Source: Chroococcus sp. FPU101 (GTDB lineage Bacteria > Cyanobacteriota > Cyanobacteriia > Cyanobacteriales > Microcystaceae). Taken from it: a stretch of DNA of 64,000 nt. Location: NCBI RefSeq assembly GCF_017312365.1, contig NZ_BLJI01000011.1, positions 1 to 64,000 of the forward strand, in the 5' to 3' direction. The translations under genes and the position numbers were made by a program. The notes under the pieces are model-generated. The model did not search any database, was not told the DNA's origin, and saw only the letters and a program-made list of their open reading frames with translations. Below are positions 1 to 7,127 of the stretch, one piece after another (positions within the stretch are counted from its first letter, which is position 1; every line of letters begins with the position of its first letter).

Positions 1-1
1 A

Positions 2-196
2 CAATTCGCAACTTGGTATCATGACTTACGTGAAGCAGTATTTTTATCCGATACGGTTTATGTGATGAGTTCTCGTCCCAGTTCCATTATTTATAAGGTG
101 AAAATTGAATTACCGCGTCCTAGAACGTTGGACATGGAATTATCTGATGATTTTAACCACTATTTCTCGAATATTCGTCGTCACATTCAGCACTAG
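2..196 (+). CDS. ABC transporter ATP-binding protein, C-terminal fragment (SsuB/TauB/nitrate type)
   Basis: The reading frame is open from the window edge to a TAG at 194-196, giving about 64 residues. It contains an H-loop histidine followed by LREAVFLSDTVYVMSSRP, the typical end of ATPases from the nitrate/sulfonate/bicarbonate importer family, then a short basic tail. The residues just before the H-loop histidine (FATWYHD) differ from the usual VTHD. The permease gene starts 8 bp downstream, so the two form one operon that energises uptake of a small solute. The substrate cannot be told from this fragment; the start lies outside the window. Confidence 0.75.
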   Translation, partial: QFATWYHDLREAVFLSDTVYVMSSRPSSIIYKVKIELPRPRTLDMELSDDFNHYFSNIRRHIQH

Positions 197-204
197 ATCA
201 AAAA

Positions 205-966
205 ATGAATAAGTTTATTAAATCAAAAACAGCTAGTTTTGTTTTACCATTTTTAGCAACACTTCTTTTATTTGTAGTCTGGGAATTACTCGTAATCATT
301 TTTAAGATTCCTGCTTTTAATCTTCCCTCTCCCACAAATATGATAGGTGCTTTGTTTTCCTATCGAGAACAGATTTTAATCAACTCATTTCGGACACTTT
401 GGACAACCTTATTAGGATTCGTTTTAGCGGTTGGTGTCGGGGTCGCTTTAGGCTTTCTCATCGGTTATTCAAGACTTGCATATCTCACGCTTTATCCGTT
501 ATTGGTGGCATTTAATACCATTCCTAAAGCTGCGATCGTTCCTTTGATGGCGATTTGGTTCGGTGCAAATGCAATTCCTGCAACATTAACTGCTTTTTTA
601 TTGGCTTTTTTCCCGATCGCGGTCAATACTGCATTAGGATTAGATACAGTAGAACCTGAGATGAAAGACGTGTTACATTCGATGGGTGCATCCGAAATCG
701 AAATCTTTCAGAAAGTCGGCTGGCCACATACATTACCTTATGTTTTTGCATCCCTTAAAATTGCTGTTTCTTTGTGTTTTATTGGTGCTGTAATTTCCGA
801 ATCTGTTGCCTCAAATGCGGGTCTAGGTTACTTAATTGTACAAGCAACTGCTAACTTTGATATTCCTCTTGCTTTTGCTGCTTTATTAGTGTTAGCCATC
901 ATGGGGGTTTTGCTGTACGGTTTCTTTGTATTAATCGAGAAAAAAGTTATTTACTGGGTACGCTAA
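205..966 (+). CDS. ABC transporter permease (SsuC/TauC/ThiX-like)
   Basis: This 253-residue inner-membrane permease of the binding-protein-dependent transport family has about six hydrophobic segments, starting near residues 12-34. The cytoplasmic coupling loop (EAA-type) lies near residues 150-178 with the family-typical GAS element in HSMGASEIEIFQKV. It follows the ATPase tail after 8 bp and is closed by an intrinsic terminator, so it is the last gene of the operon. The family imports nitrate, sulfonates, taurine or thiamine/riboflavin precursors. Without the binding protein, which is not in the window, the substrate stays open. Length is normal for the family. Confidence 0.85.
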   Translation: MNKFIKSKTASFVLPFLATLLLFVVWELLVIIFKIPAFNLPSPTNMIGALFSYREQILINSFRTLWTTLLGFVLAVGVGVALGFLIGYSRLAYLTLYPLLVAFNTIPKAAIVPLMAIWFGANAIPATLTAFLLAFFPIAVNTALGLDTVEPEMKDVLHSMGASEIEIFQKVGWPHTLPYVFASLKIAVSLCFIGAVISESVASNAGLGYLIVQATANFDIPLAFAALLVLAIMGVLLYGFFVLIEKKVIYWVR

Positions 967-989
967 TGAGTAAGTATGTATGTTTTAGT

Positions 990-1015
990 AGATGGGCATT
1001 GCTCATCTTTTTTTT
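990..1015 (+). terminator. Intrinsic terminator after the ABC permease
   Basis: An 8-bp stem (AGATGGGC with GCTCATCT, one G-T wobble, loop of about three bases) runs directly into eight T residues. It begins 24 bp after the permease stop codon. Confidence 0.85.
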
Positions 1016-1102
1016 AGATGACAAAATCCGCAGATATCGGTAGTAAACGATTTTGGTCTGTCACGCCTAACCTAAATATATCAGATATGGTATAAATTAG
1101 AG

Positions 1103-1444
1103 ATGAACGAAACGGATAAATCTTTGGTGTGGTTGCATGGTGAAGTCAAAACACCTCCTTTTAGCCAAGAAGCACGGATAGAAGCAGGAGTTTTGCTCAG
1201 ACGATTGCAGCAAGGCGAAAACTTAGAGCTACCCTACTCAAGACCTATGCCTAGTATTGGAGCGCGATGTCATGAACTGCGGATTCGAGATGCTCAAAAG
1301 AATTGGAGAATTATCTACCGTATTGATGAAGATGCGATTTTAATTCTTGAGGTGTTTAACAAAACGACGAGAGCAACACCCATCAGCGTTATTGATACGT
1401 GCCAAAAACGCCTAAGCAAGTATGATCAAGACACACAGGATTAA
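1103..1444 (+). CDS. HigB/RelE-superfamily toxin (phage-derived Gp49-like)
   Basis: This 113-residue protein resembles the Gp49-like (HigB-type) branch of the RelE/ParE toxin superfamily, ribosome-dependent mRNA interferases or related toxins. Visible hallmarks are the basic core CHELRIRDAQKNWRIIYRID near residues 56-75 and the hydrophobic strand ILILEVFNKTT after it. The antitoxin gene follows 4 bp after the stop, in the toxin-first order typical of HigBA. A TATAAAT element at 1091-1097, just 6 bp before the start, looks like a -10 box, suggesting a very short or absent leader. The neighbourhood is a decayed accessory patch. Toxicity is inferred from family membership only. Confidence 0.8.
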   Translation: MNETDKSLVWLHGEVKTPPFSQEARIEAGVLLRRLQQGENLELPYSRPMPSIGARCHELRIRDAQKNWRIIYRIDEDAILILEVFNKTTRATPISVIDTCQKRLSKYDQDTQD

Positions 1445-1448
1445 ATCT

Positions 1449-1763
1449 ATGAAAGAAGCTAAAAGAAAAAAATTGGAAGACAAAGGCTGGAAAGTTGGAA
1501 CGGTTTCAGAATTTCTAGACCTTACTCCAGAGGAAACAACGCTTATTGAAATTAAACTTGCACTCAGCCGTCATCTTAAAGAACGGCGACAAAAATCAAT
1601 GACTCAAACAGAATTAGCAGACAAATTACACTCAAGCCAACCCCGAATTGTTAAAGTTGAAAATGGTGATGCTTCAGTTTCTATTGAATTAATCATTCGA
1701 GCGATGTTAGCCACAGGCGCAACTCCTCAAGAAATCGGGCAAGTTATTGCACAAGTGGGCTAG
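1449..1763 (+). CDS. HigA-like antitoxin, XRE-family HTH
   Basis: The product is 104 residues from the ATG at 1449. The frame is open further upstream, but that ATG sits 4 bp behind the toxin stop, as expected for a translationally coupled pair. A helix-turn-helix of the XRE/Cro type is visible around MTQTELADKLHSSQPRIVKV, followed by NGDASVSIELIIRAMLATGA. These proteins bind and neutralise the cognate toxin and repress the shared promoter. The 3' end overlaps the start of an Rpn-nuclease remnant, so the pair sits directly against degraded sequence. Assignment is by motif and gene order. Confidence 0.8.
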   Translation: MKEAKRKKLEDKGWKVGTVSEFLDLTPEETTLIEIKLALSRHLKERRQKSMTQTELADKLHSSQPRIVKVENGDASVSIELIIRAMLATGATPQEIGQVIAQVG

Positions 1764-2160
1764 AACTCAAACACTCACAGGGCAACAACTGCGACGTGAT
1801 GAGACTCTAAACAAGTTAGAACCATTACTTGCATTTTTTGCTACCTTTGTGTTAGGTAGCGAATTAGTACGACAAATGATAAGGTGGGATATGGCAGTAT
1901 TACGAGAATCACCCTGGTATAACGAGATTTTAGAAGAAGGCATAGAAATCGGAATTCAACGAGGTATTCAACAGAGCATTCGGCAAGAAGTTTTGTCTGG
2001 TATTGAACTAGGTTTAGATCTCAAGTTTGGTGATGCGGGACTTCAACTAATGCCAGAAATTCGATAAACTCAAGATGTAGAAATTCTCAAAAGAGTTCGC
2101 GAATCTTTGAGAACTGTTAAAACATTAGATGAACTCCGTCAAGTTTATCAAAATTGCTAA
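1747..2160 (+). pseudogene. Rpn-family nuclease (PD-(D/E)XK) C-terminal remnant
   Basis: The frame reads LRRDETLNKLEPLLAFF, then RWDMAVLRESPWYNEIL and a helical glutamine-rich segment, all typical of the C-terminal half of cyanobacterial Rpn/PD-(D/E)XK putative transposase proteins. The N-terminal nuclease domain is missing. An in-frame TAA at 2065-2067 interrupts the protein; the same frame resumes and ends naturally with LRTVKTLDELRQVYQNC and a stop at 2158-2160. The fragment is therefore both 5'-truncated and carrying a nonsense codon. Its 5' edge overlaps the antitoxin's 3' end, which suggests the toxin-antitoxin pair and the nuclease were brought together by a rearrangement. Confidence 0.7.
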
Positions 2161-2244
2161 GTTTGTGATTTACCTATACAGAGCTACTCTAGGCAAACTC
2201 CTTTATACTTTAACTACAGCCCTTAATACAGCGTTGCTCGAAGA

Positions 2245-2769
2245 TTATTTAAAGTTGTTAGCAGCACAAGCCTTTAATCCTTTCAAAACAACATCTGGTC
2301 TTCTTGCCATATATAGTGCTTCAAGATCAGTTCGTGATTGTTCAACTGGATAAGAGCGAAGTACTTTTAAATAGTCATTAAGATAACTTGGAGAACCAAC
2401 TATAGCTATAAAAACTTGATGACTAAGCTCGGACAAAGCAGTTATTTCTTTATTTTCTAATCCATCAATACAATCTTGTACAGTGCGCCAACTCTCATGA
2501 GCCAATGTATCAATATACTCTTTTGAATCTTTGTTTGAGCCGCGACAAAGTGTCATTGCATTCTTAACAGGGCTATAAAAACCATATAAAGTTTTTCCTG
2601 ATTCTGACTTACAAAATTCATGATAAAATGAAACACCGATTTTAGAAAGTGCCATTTGAAATTGATTGACAAGCAACGAATCTTTAGTAGATAGTTTGGG
2701 TAAACCTGACTCGCTTAAATATGTTAAATCTTCACAACTACCGTCAGAAAGAATAGCATAGCTAATCAT
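2245..2769 (-). CDS. Metallopeptidase-like hypothetical protein with degenerate HExxH
   Basis: This 174-residue protein has no confidently recognised domain. Near the middle it carries THSLAHE-like sequence ending LAHESWRTVQDC, which resembles the zinc-binding HExxH helix of gluzincin peptidases except that the second histidine is arginine (CGC, one transition from CAC). A downstream acidic helix (LEALYMARRPDVVLKGLKAC) could hold the third ligand. From memory, cyanobacterial relatives read HE-A/S-WHVVQDC at this place; this needs a search. If that is right, this copy has lost one metal ligand and is probably not an active peptidase. It lies between degraded mobile genes and runs against its neighbours. 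Confidence 0.5.
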   Translation of the reverse strand: MISYAILSDGSCEDLTYLSESGLPKLSTKDSLLVNQFQMALSKIGVSFYHEFCKSESGKTLYGFYSPVKNAMTLCRGSNKDSKEYIDTLAHESWRTVQDCIDGLENKEITALSELSHQVFIAIVGSPSYLNDYLKVLRSYPVEQSRTDLEALYMARRPDVVLKGLKACAANNFK

Positions 2770-2803
2770 ATTACAAGGCTCATGAATATTTTTGGAATTG
2801 AGG

Positions 2804-2816
2804 TTATACTAAATCC
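2804..2816 (+). repeat. Left inverted repeat of IS630-family remnant
   Basis: TTATACTAAATCC matches the reverse complement of 3859-3871 (TAATACCAAATCC) at 11 of 13 positions. The two copies bracket the transposase remnant, with 30 bp between this repeat and the first possible start codon. Confidence 0.5.
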
Positions 2817-2846
2817 GCAAAGCGGAACCCCCTTATCTGATAGACT

Positions 2847-3851
2847 GTGAAAATGGGAAGAAAAGCACATTTGGAAAATCATCTATCGAGTGAACAACTA
2901 AAAGAGCGTTATCGACAGACCTTAGATAAGGTGGAGCCAAGACGTTGGCACTTACTGTGGTTAGTGAGCGAGAAATGGAAAATCAAAGAAGCCGCAGCAG
3001 TAGGGTATAACTACGATTACGCCCTGGAAGTAGTCAAAGCGTATAACGAACAAGGAGAAGAGGCTATCAGAAATAAACCGAGGGTGAGCCAGAAAAAATC
3101 ACTTAAAGCTCTACTCAACGAGGCGCAACTCGAAGAACTTAAGGAAAGCTTGAAGCATCCACCAGTTGACAAAGGAATCTGGATAGGGCCAAAAGTAGCC
3201 CACTGGATAGCCGAAAAAATTGGGAGAGAAAAAGTTTGGCCGCAGAGGGGGTGGGATTACCGTTCAAAAGTTTCGTTACTCTCTCAAAGTTCCGAGACCG
3301 AAACACCAGAAGGGCAATAAAGAGGAGCACGAACAATTCAAACAAGAACTACCAAAACGAATTAAGGAACTACAAAGACAATATTCCACTGCTCAAATCG
3401 AAGTTTGGTCATTTGACGAACATCGATTAGGACTTCTTCCCTATCCTACGCTTCCGTTTGGACACCGCGAGGAGAAAGACCCATCGCTACTGTCAATCAT
3501 CGTTGCTTTGTGGCTCTATCTTTACAGTTTCGTTCATCCCAAAACGGGTCAGACTGAATGGTTCATCGTTCCTTTGAGTCAATGTGGATTGGTTCAATTT
3601 AGTTCTCCAATCTTTTGCACTAGCCGTAGGAGCAGGAAGAGACAAAATTATTCTCTTGATTCTAGATCGTGCTGGTTGGCATATGAGCGCAAAAGTCACC
3701 TTACCCGAAGGCTTAATTTTTGAGCCTTTCACAACGTTGCCAAATTCTTACACAGATGCAAACTCAAATTCAAGCTTTGACTAACTATTATTGGTGGCCT
3801 GATCCAGAGGCTTTAGAAACTGACTCAAGCTTATCTGTATACAATGGGTAA
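2847..3851 (+). pseudogene. IS630-family transposase, frameshifted and internally deleted
   Basis: The N-terminal helix-turn-helix part (RRWHLLWLVSEKWKIKEAA) is intact to WPQRGWDY at about 3255. The frame then shifts by one to give RYSLKVPRPKHQKGNKEE and the first catalytic Asp in WSFDEHRLGL. Around 3440-3510 a second pair of shifts moves the SVWTPRGERPIATVNHR segment into another frame. At about 3575 the frame moves again to VDWFNLVLQSFALAVGAGRD and the second Asp in ILDRAGWH. After IFEP near 3725 roughly 40-45 codons are deleted, removing the third catalytic residue. The C-terminus resumes as LSQRCQILTQMQTQIQALTN and stops at 3849-3851. The element cannot transpose by itself. Confidence 0.85.
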
Positions 3852-3858
3852 TAAGTTA

Positions 3859-3871
3859 GGATTTGGTATTA
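3859..3871 (-). repeat. Right inverted repeat of IS630-family remnant
   Basis: GGATTTGGTATTA is the near-perfect inverted partner of 2804-2816 and lies 7 bp beyond the transposase stop. The TA target duplication expected for this family is not unambiguous. Confidence 0.5.
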
Positions 3872-4066
3872 TTAGAATCCGATTCAGCATTTGCTACTGT
3901 AGATATTACAAATGTTGATGCAGCCGTCACCAATAAAGAAGCTAACTTGCAGAAAGATTTCATTTTTAAGAAAAAAACTTATTTTTATTTATTATTTCTG
4001 CTTTTGGCTAATTATATCATTTTGCAAAAGTCATGCTAGACTTAGTTAAAAAGTATAAAGAAAGAA
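3872..4066. other. Spacer between two IS630 remnants
   Basis: A forward frame through 3885-4035 reads DSAFATVDITNVDAAVTNKEANLQKDF and then a hydrophobic stretch, without a start codon. It may be the tail of a disrupted gene, but I cannot name it. No other signal was seen. Confidence 0.3.
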
Positions 4067-4552
4067 ATGACTGGGATACCCAAAATTGAAATAGTCGAAA
4101 CAGCCGAAGAACTCAGAGATTTGATGAAACGGCAAAAATCAGAGTTAGGGTATGCTAAAGTTCAAGCTCTCTACTTATTGAAGATAGAAGTAGATGAATT
4201 CTCTGATTTAAATACTCAATGCTTTGCCCTATTTTTAGAGCTTTTCAGCTGGAACTATTCCGAGGAAATCCAGATTTTACAACTGAATAATGCTTCCAGT
4301 CATACCACTAAGAATTTAGTCGTGCCAGACAACATTATTCTTCTTTTTCAGCCGCCTTACACTCCCGAAGTCAATCCAATCGAAAGATTATGGGAACATC
4401 TCAAAAGCTTCTTAAAATGGAGAAACTTTGAAAATCTCGATAAGCTAAGAGATGCAGTCAGCCAAATTTTGGCAAAATTTAATAAAGATATTATTCAATC
4501 CTTGATAGGATGGGACTTTATTCTTAATGCCTTATCTCTCTCAGGTATTTAG
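4067..4552 (+). pseudogene. Internally deleted IS630-family transposase with an intact short ORF
   Basis: The 161-residue ORF joins a normal transposase N-terminus (about residues 1-44, ending LYLLKIEVDE) to a normal C-terminal half (from about residue 45, FSWNYSEEIQ onward). The middle of a roughly 350-residue protein is missing, and with it the first catalytic Asp. The second catalytic Asp, normally LQLDNASSHT, reads LQLNNASSHT here. The third acidic residue survives in EVNPIERLWEHL. The junction preserves the reading frame, so a full start-to-stop protein remains although it cannot catalyse transposition. No convincing terminal repeats were found. It is a different IS630 subtype from the one at 2.8-3.9 kb. 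Confidence 0.75.
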
Positions 4553-4736
4553 AAAATTGGTATTAGACAGTGATTAGCATCACTACTATAATGTGATTTA
4601 AGTTTTGCTACTTTTGTTATATTATTGGATGTTGTAGTGCGTTCACAAAGCTAGTAGTTATGCCTAACATTGCCTACAGCACATATTGAGTTATTACGAG
4701 GAATATTTATAATAAAACCCATTTAGAAAATTAGCC
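4553..4736. other. Intergenic region, no recognised feature
   Basis: AT-rich sequence between the transposase remnant and a possible small ORF. No hairpin with a T-tract, tRNA or conserved coding segment was seen. Confidence 0.3.
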
Positions 4737-4871
4737 ATGAGTTTAAAAACCTTAAATGGAACAGAATTAACCAAAATTTTAACAATTGCTCAAAATGGTG
4801 AAACAAAACTTAAGGAAATGAGTGATTATGCTACAAAGATGGCTGAAAAATGGAGAGTTAAAACGCTTAAT
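4737..4871 (+). CDS. Possible 44-residue small protein
   Basis: An ATG-initiated frame encodes 44 residues (MSLKTLNGTELTKIL... ending MAEKWRVKNA) with a balanced, helix-compatible composition. No homologue is recognised. It runs towards the BtuF-like gene, which lies on the other strand, ending 15 bp short of that gene's stop. It may be a real small gene or a leftover from the accessory patch; there is no strong ribosome binding site (GAGG at 4699 is too far upstream). Confidence 0.3.
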
Positions 4872-4885
4872 AAAAACGATATAGT

Positions 4886-5806
4886 TTAGCTAAAAACTTC
4901 CCACGCTTTCCCGTGATAGCCAAACGCGAATAGTTCAGGATGTAGGATCTCGGCTAAGATTTCTAGAGAATCAACTAAACGAGGCCCTGGACGATTAAAA
5001 TAGGCATTACCATCTGTGAGATAAACTTTATTTTGTTGAACGGCTTGTAAATTTTTCCAGTCTGAATGATTTTTTAAAACTTGTGCTTCTTGATGAGTTC
5101 TTTCTAAATCAAAACCGCAAGGCATAATAATAATTACATCAGGATTAGCTTTTAATAATTCATCCCAATTAATATAGGGTGAATATTGTCCCGATGATCC
5201 TAAAACCGATTTTCCCCCTGCCATTTCGATTAATTCTGGTATCCAGTTTCCAGCACCCATCAATGGTTCTATCCATTCTAAAGCAACAACACTAGGCTGA
5301 TTTTTTTCTAAAATGTTTTTTGTTTTAGAGGTAATAGATTCTATTCTTTTGTCTAATTCTTGTAAAGTATTCTGATAAGGTACATCTAATGCTTGAGCAA
5401 CTCGTTTAATATCATCCCAAACTTCATCTAGTAAGTTTGGTTGTAAGGAAATGATTTCGGGATGACTGGATACTAAAGAGTCTACGGCTTTTTTGACATC
5501 AGGAAAACTCACCGCGCACACGTCACATTGATCTTGCGTAATAATATGAGTCGGTTGTAATTTTTCGATGATTTCTGTTTCAATTTGATAGATGCTCAGT
5601 GCTGATTGTATGAGAGACTGAACATCTGTATCAATTTGAAGACTCGATCGCTGTGTGTTAAGTTTAGCTGATGTGCAAACGGGTAAGCTTTGCACTTCTA
5701 AAGGATAGTCGCATTCATGGGAACGCCCCACTAAATGCTCAGTTAGTCCTAAAGCGTAAATGATTTCCGTTGCACTGGGTAAAAGGGTGATGATTTTAGG
5801 ATTCAT
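4886..5806 (-). CDS. btuF: Cobalamin-binding ABC substrate-binding-type protein (BtuF-like)
   Basis: This 306-residue protein belongs to the BtuF/periplasmic helical-backbone binding family. The N-terminal strand and loop read IITLLPSATEIIYALG, followed by GRSHECDYP, and later TQDQCDVCAVS, LEWIEPLMGAGNWIPELIEMAGG and RPGPRLVDSLEILAEILHPE, all typical of cyanobacterial cobalamin-binding proteins. No signal peptide or lipobox is present, so the protein may act in the cytoplasm or be exported in an unrecognised way. It begins directly next to the stop of the DUF2949 gene and is the last gene of a three-gene operon. A role in vitamin B12 or cobinamide capture fits cbiMNQO, cobD and cobQ elsewhere in the window. 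Confidence 0.75.
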   Translation of the reverse strand: MNPKIITLLPSATEIIYALGLTEHLVGRSHECDYPLEVQSLPVCTSAKLNTQRSSLQIDTDVQSLIQSALSIYQIETEIIEKLQPTHIITQDQCDVCAVSFPDVKKAVDSLVSSHPEIISLQPNLLDEVWDDIKRVAQALDVPYQNTLQELDKRIESITSKTKNILEKNQPSVVALEWIEPLMGAGNWIPELIEMAGGKSVLGSSGQYSPYINWDELLKANPDVIIIMPCGFDLERTHQEAQVLKNHSDWKNLQAVQQNKVYLTDGNAYFNRPGPRLVDSLEILAEILHPELFAFGYHGKAWEVFS

Positions 5807-5986
5807 CTATGCTGTCTCCAGCACATCAAATATTTGATCGAGTTGCTGAAGATTGACCATTCCATATTGCCACAGAATCATCGGTAGTTGGTTTGGTGCT
5901 TGCTTAATTTGTCGCAAAGCAAAGCCAATTTGTTCGGTGGTTAGTCCTAAGTCTTGCTGCAAAAATAAAAATAAGGTTTCACTCAT
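5807..5986 (-). CDS. DUF2949 family protein
   Basis: A 59-residue ORF encodes MSETLFLFLQQDLGL, then IGFALRQIKQAPNQLPMILW and QYGMVNLQQLDQIFDVLE. This matches the small cyanobacteria-specific DUF2949 family, a single helical domain of unknown function that recalls winged-helix or antitoxin-like folds. The start codon overlaps the stop of the upstream small membrane protein (ATGA) and the stop abuts the start of the BtuF-like gene. Such tight packing implies translational coupling across all three genes. No biochemical role is known to me. Confidence 0.75.
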   Translation of the reverse strand: MSETLFLFLQQDLGLTTEQIGFALRQIKQAPNQLPMILWQYGMVNLQQLDQIFDVLETA

Positions 5987-6138
5987 TTTAGATAATTTCC
6001 ATTTATATAATTAGAGGTTTTGTGATCACGAATTGGTACTGGAATGAATTCTGATGCGGTCTGTTCTTGAGAATAGTATTTTTGTACGCATAGAATGATC
6101 GCAATTAATGTAACTACGAATGTGTATATTAAAAGCAT
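5983..6138 (-). CDS. Small single-pass membrane protein (possibly Psb35-like)
   Basis: The 51-residue ORF opens with one hydrophobic helix (LLIYTFVVTLIAIILCV, about residues 2-18), followed by a polar tail containing FIPVPIRDHK. The layout of an N-terminal membrane helix plus a short tail with a PVP/R motif resembles small cyanobacterial thylakoid proteins such as the photosystem II assembly factor Psb35. I recall that resemblance only loosely, so it stays a suggestion. Its stop overlaps the start of the DUF2949 gene by an ATGA junction, and it is the first gene of the operon leading to the BtuF-like gene. Confidence 0.5.
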   Translation of the reverse strand: MLLIYTFVVTLIAIILCVQKYYSQEQTASEFIPVPIRDHKTSNYINGNYLK

Positions 6139-6291
6139 TTTGGTTATTCTCCCAATTTTTGTAAACTTATGTAAAGAATTCTAATGTTTCTGAAACAAAT
6201 TTGCAACCATCTTAGGGAAGATACCTGAGTCTTTCGTTCATACCACCATAATCGGGAATCGTGAAGAACTAGGATAGATCAATTGTTTGTG
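6139..6291. other. Upstream region of the small-protein/DUF2949/btuF operon
   Basis: This stretch holds the promoter of the minus-strand operon and no recognisable ORF. I see no cobalamin riboswitch here, in contrast to the cbiM leader. Confidence 0.4.
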
Positions 6292-6317
6292 AAAAAACCC
6301 TAGCCCGAAAGCCAGGG
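6292..6317 (-). terminator. Intrinsic terminator for the DUF2231 gene
   Basis: On the minus strand, a hairpin with arms CCCTGGC and GCTAGGG (one mismatch) is followed by a run of T. It starts about 40 bp after the DUF2231 stop codon. Confidence 0.6.
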
Positions 6318-6358
6318 AGAAAAAGACGCTAAAATTCTTAAAGCTTGATGCAACTTTC

Positions 6359-6880
6359 TTAAGGTCTGCTGTTTGGCCCATTACCAATGACAGCGACTTT
6401 GTGCCGATAAATTAATTCAGCACCAAACCACCCAGTAACCCCTAAAAGAGTGCCAACAACTAAGGAGATAAGTAACCCTACTGGTACGATCGCACCCTCT
6501 ACGTTATTCCATCTTAGAATTAAATTAATTAAAGAAAGCACAATAGCCGCAATATTGCCGATGAGGTGTATCCATCCTGCACTATGTTGTCTGACGCGCT
6601 CAATTCTTAAAAAATCAGCTAAACCTGTTGCTGCTGCGACTAAACTTGTTACTACACCAGCAAGAATTAACCAATATGAGCCTTTAGCCCAGAAAAGATC
6701 ACCTGTTAACCAGTATGCTAAATCAGTGACTAAAGCTCCAGTTAAAAAAGCAATTGGAAAGGTAACAATCAGTGGATGAAGTGGATGTTTTGCGATCGCT
6801 ACTGTGCTAGGTACACCACTATCGAGAAACTCTCTTTCATCACTTTCAACAATGGGGGGAATATTAGGTGTTTGTGTCAT
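6359..6880 (-). CDS. DUF2231 membrane protein
   Basis: The 173-residue protein has a short polar N-terminus and then KHPLHPLIVTFPIAF (residues 31-45), the signature opening of DUF2231 proteins, followed by four hydrophobic helices. The histidines in HPLHP and the later RQHSAGWIHL are conserved features of the family and could bind a metal or haem, but the function is unknown. It is a single gene followed by its own terminator. There is no clear operon partner, as the next gene (RluA-type synthase) is 247 bp upstream on the same strand. Confidence 0.8.
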   Translation of the reverse strand: MTQTPNIPPIVESDEREFLDSGVPSTVAIAKHPLHPLIVTFPIAFLTGALVTDLAYWLTGDLFWAKGSYWLILAGVVTSLVAAATGLADFLRIERVRQHSAGWIHLIGNIAAIVLSLINLILRWNNVEGAIVPVGLLISLVVGTLLGVTGWFGAELIYRHKVAVIGNGPNSRP

Positions 6881-7127
6881 AATTTTGTATCTAAGATTTT
6901 TATAATTCCTACATCATGGCTTAATTAACAAGTTCTTTTGTCTCTTTAGCTCATAGAAAAAAGCACATAAAACAACTACTTAACTTTTGTTTTCATTGCC
7001 TTAGAAGTTAATCTAGCAATAACAGTCTAAAATAAAAACTTCCTTTTTAAGTATTTAAACATCGTAAAAATCTATCGCAAGAAGACAAAAATAATATCTT
7101 TAGACAGATGCAAAATTTAAAGGTATG

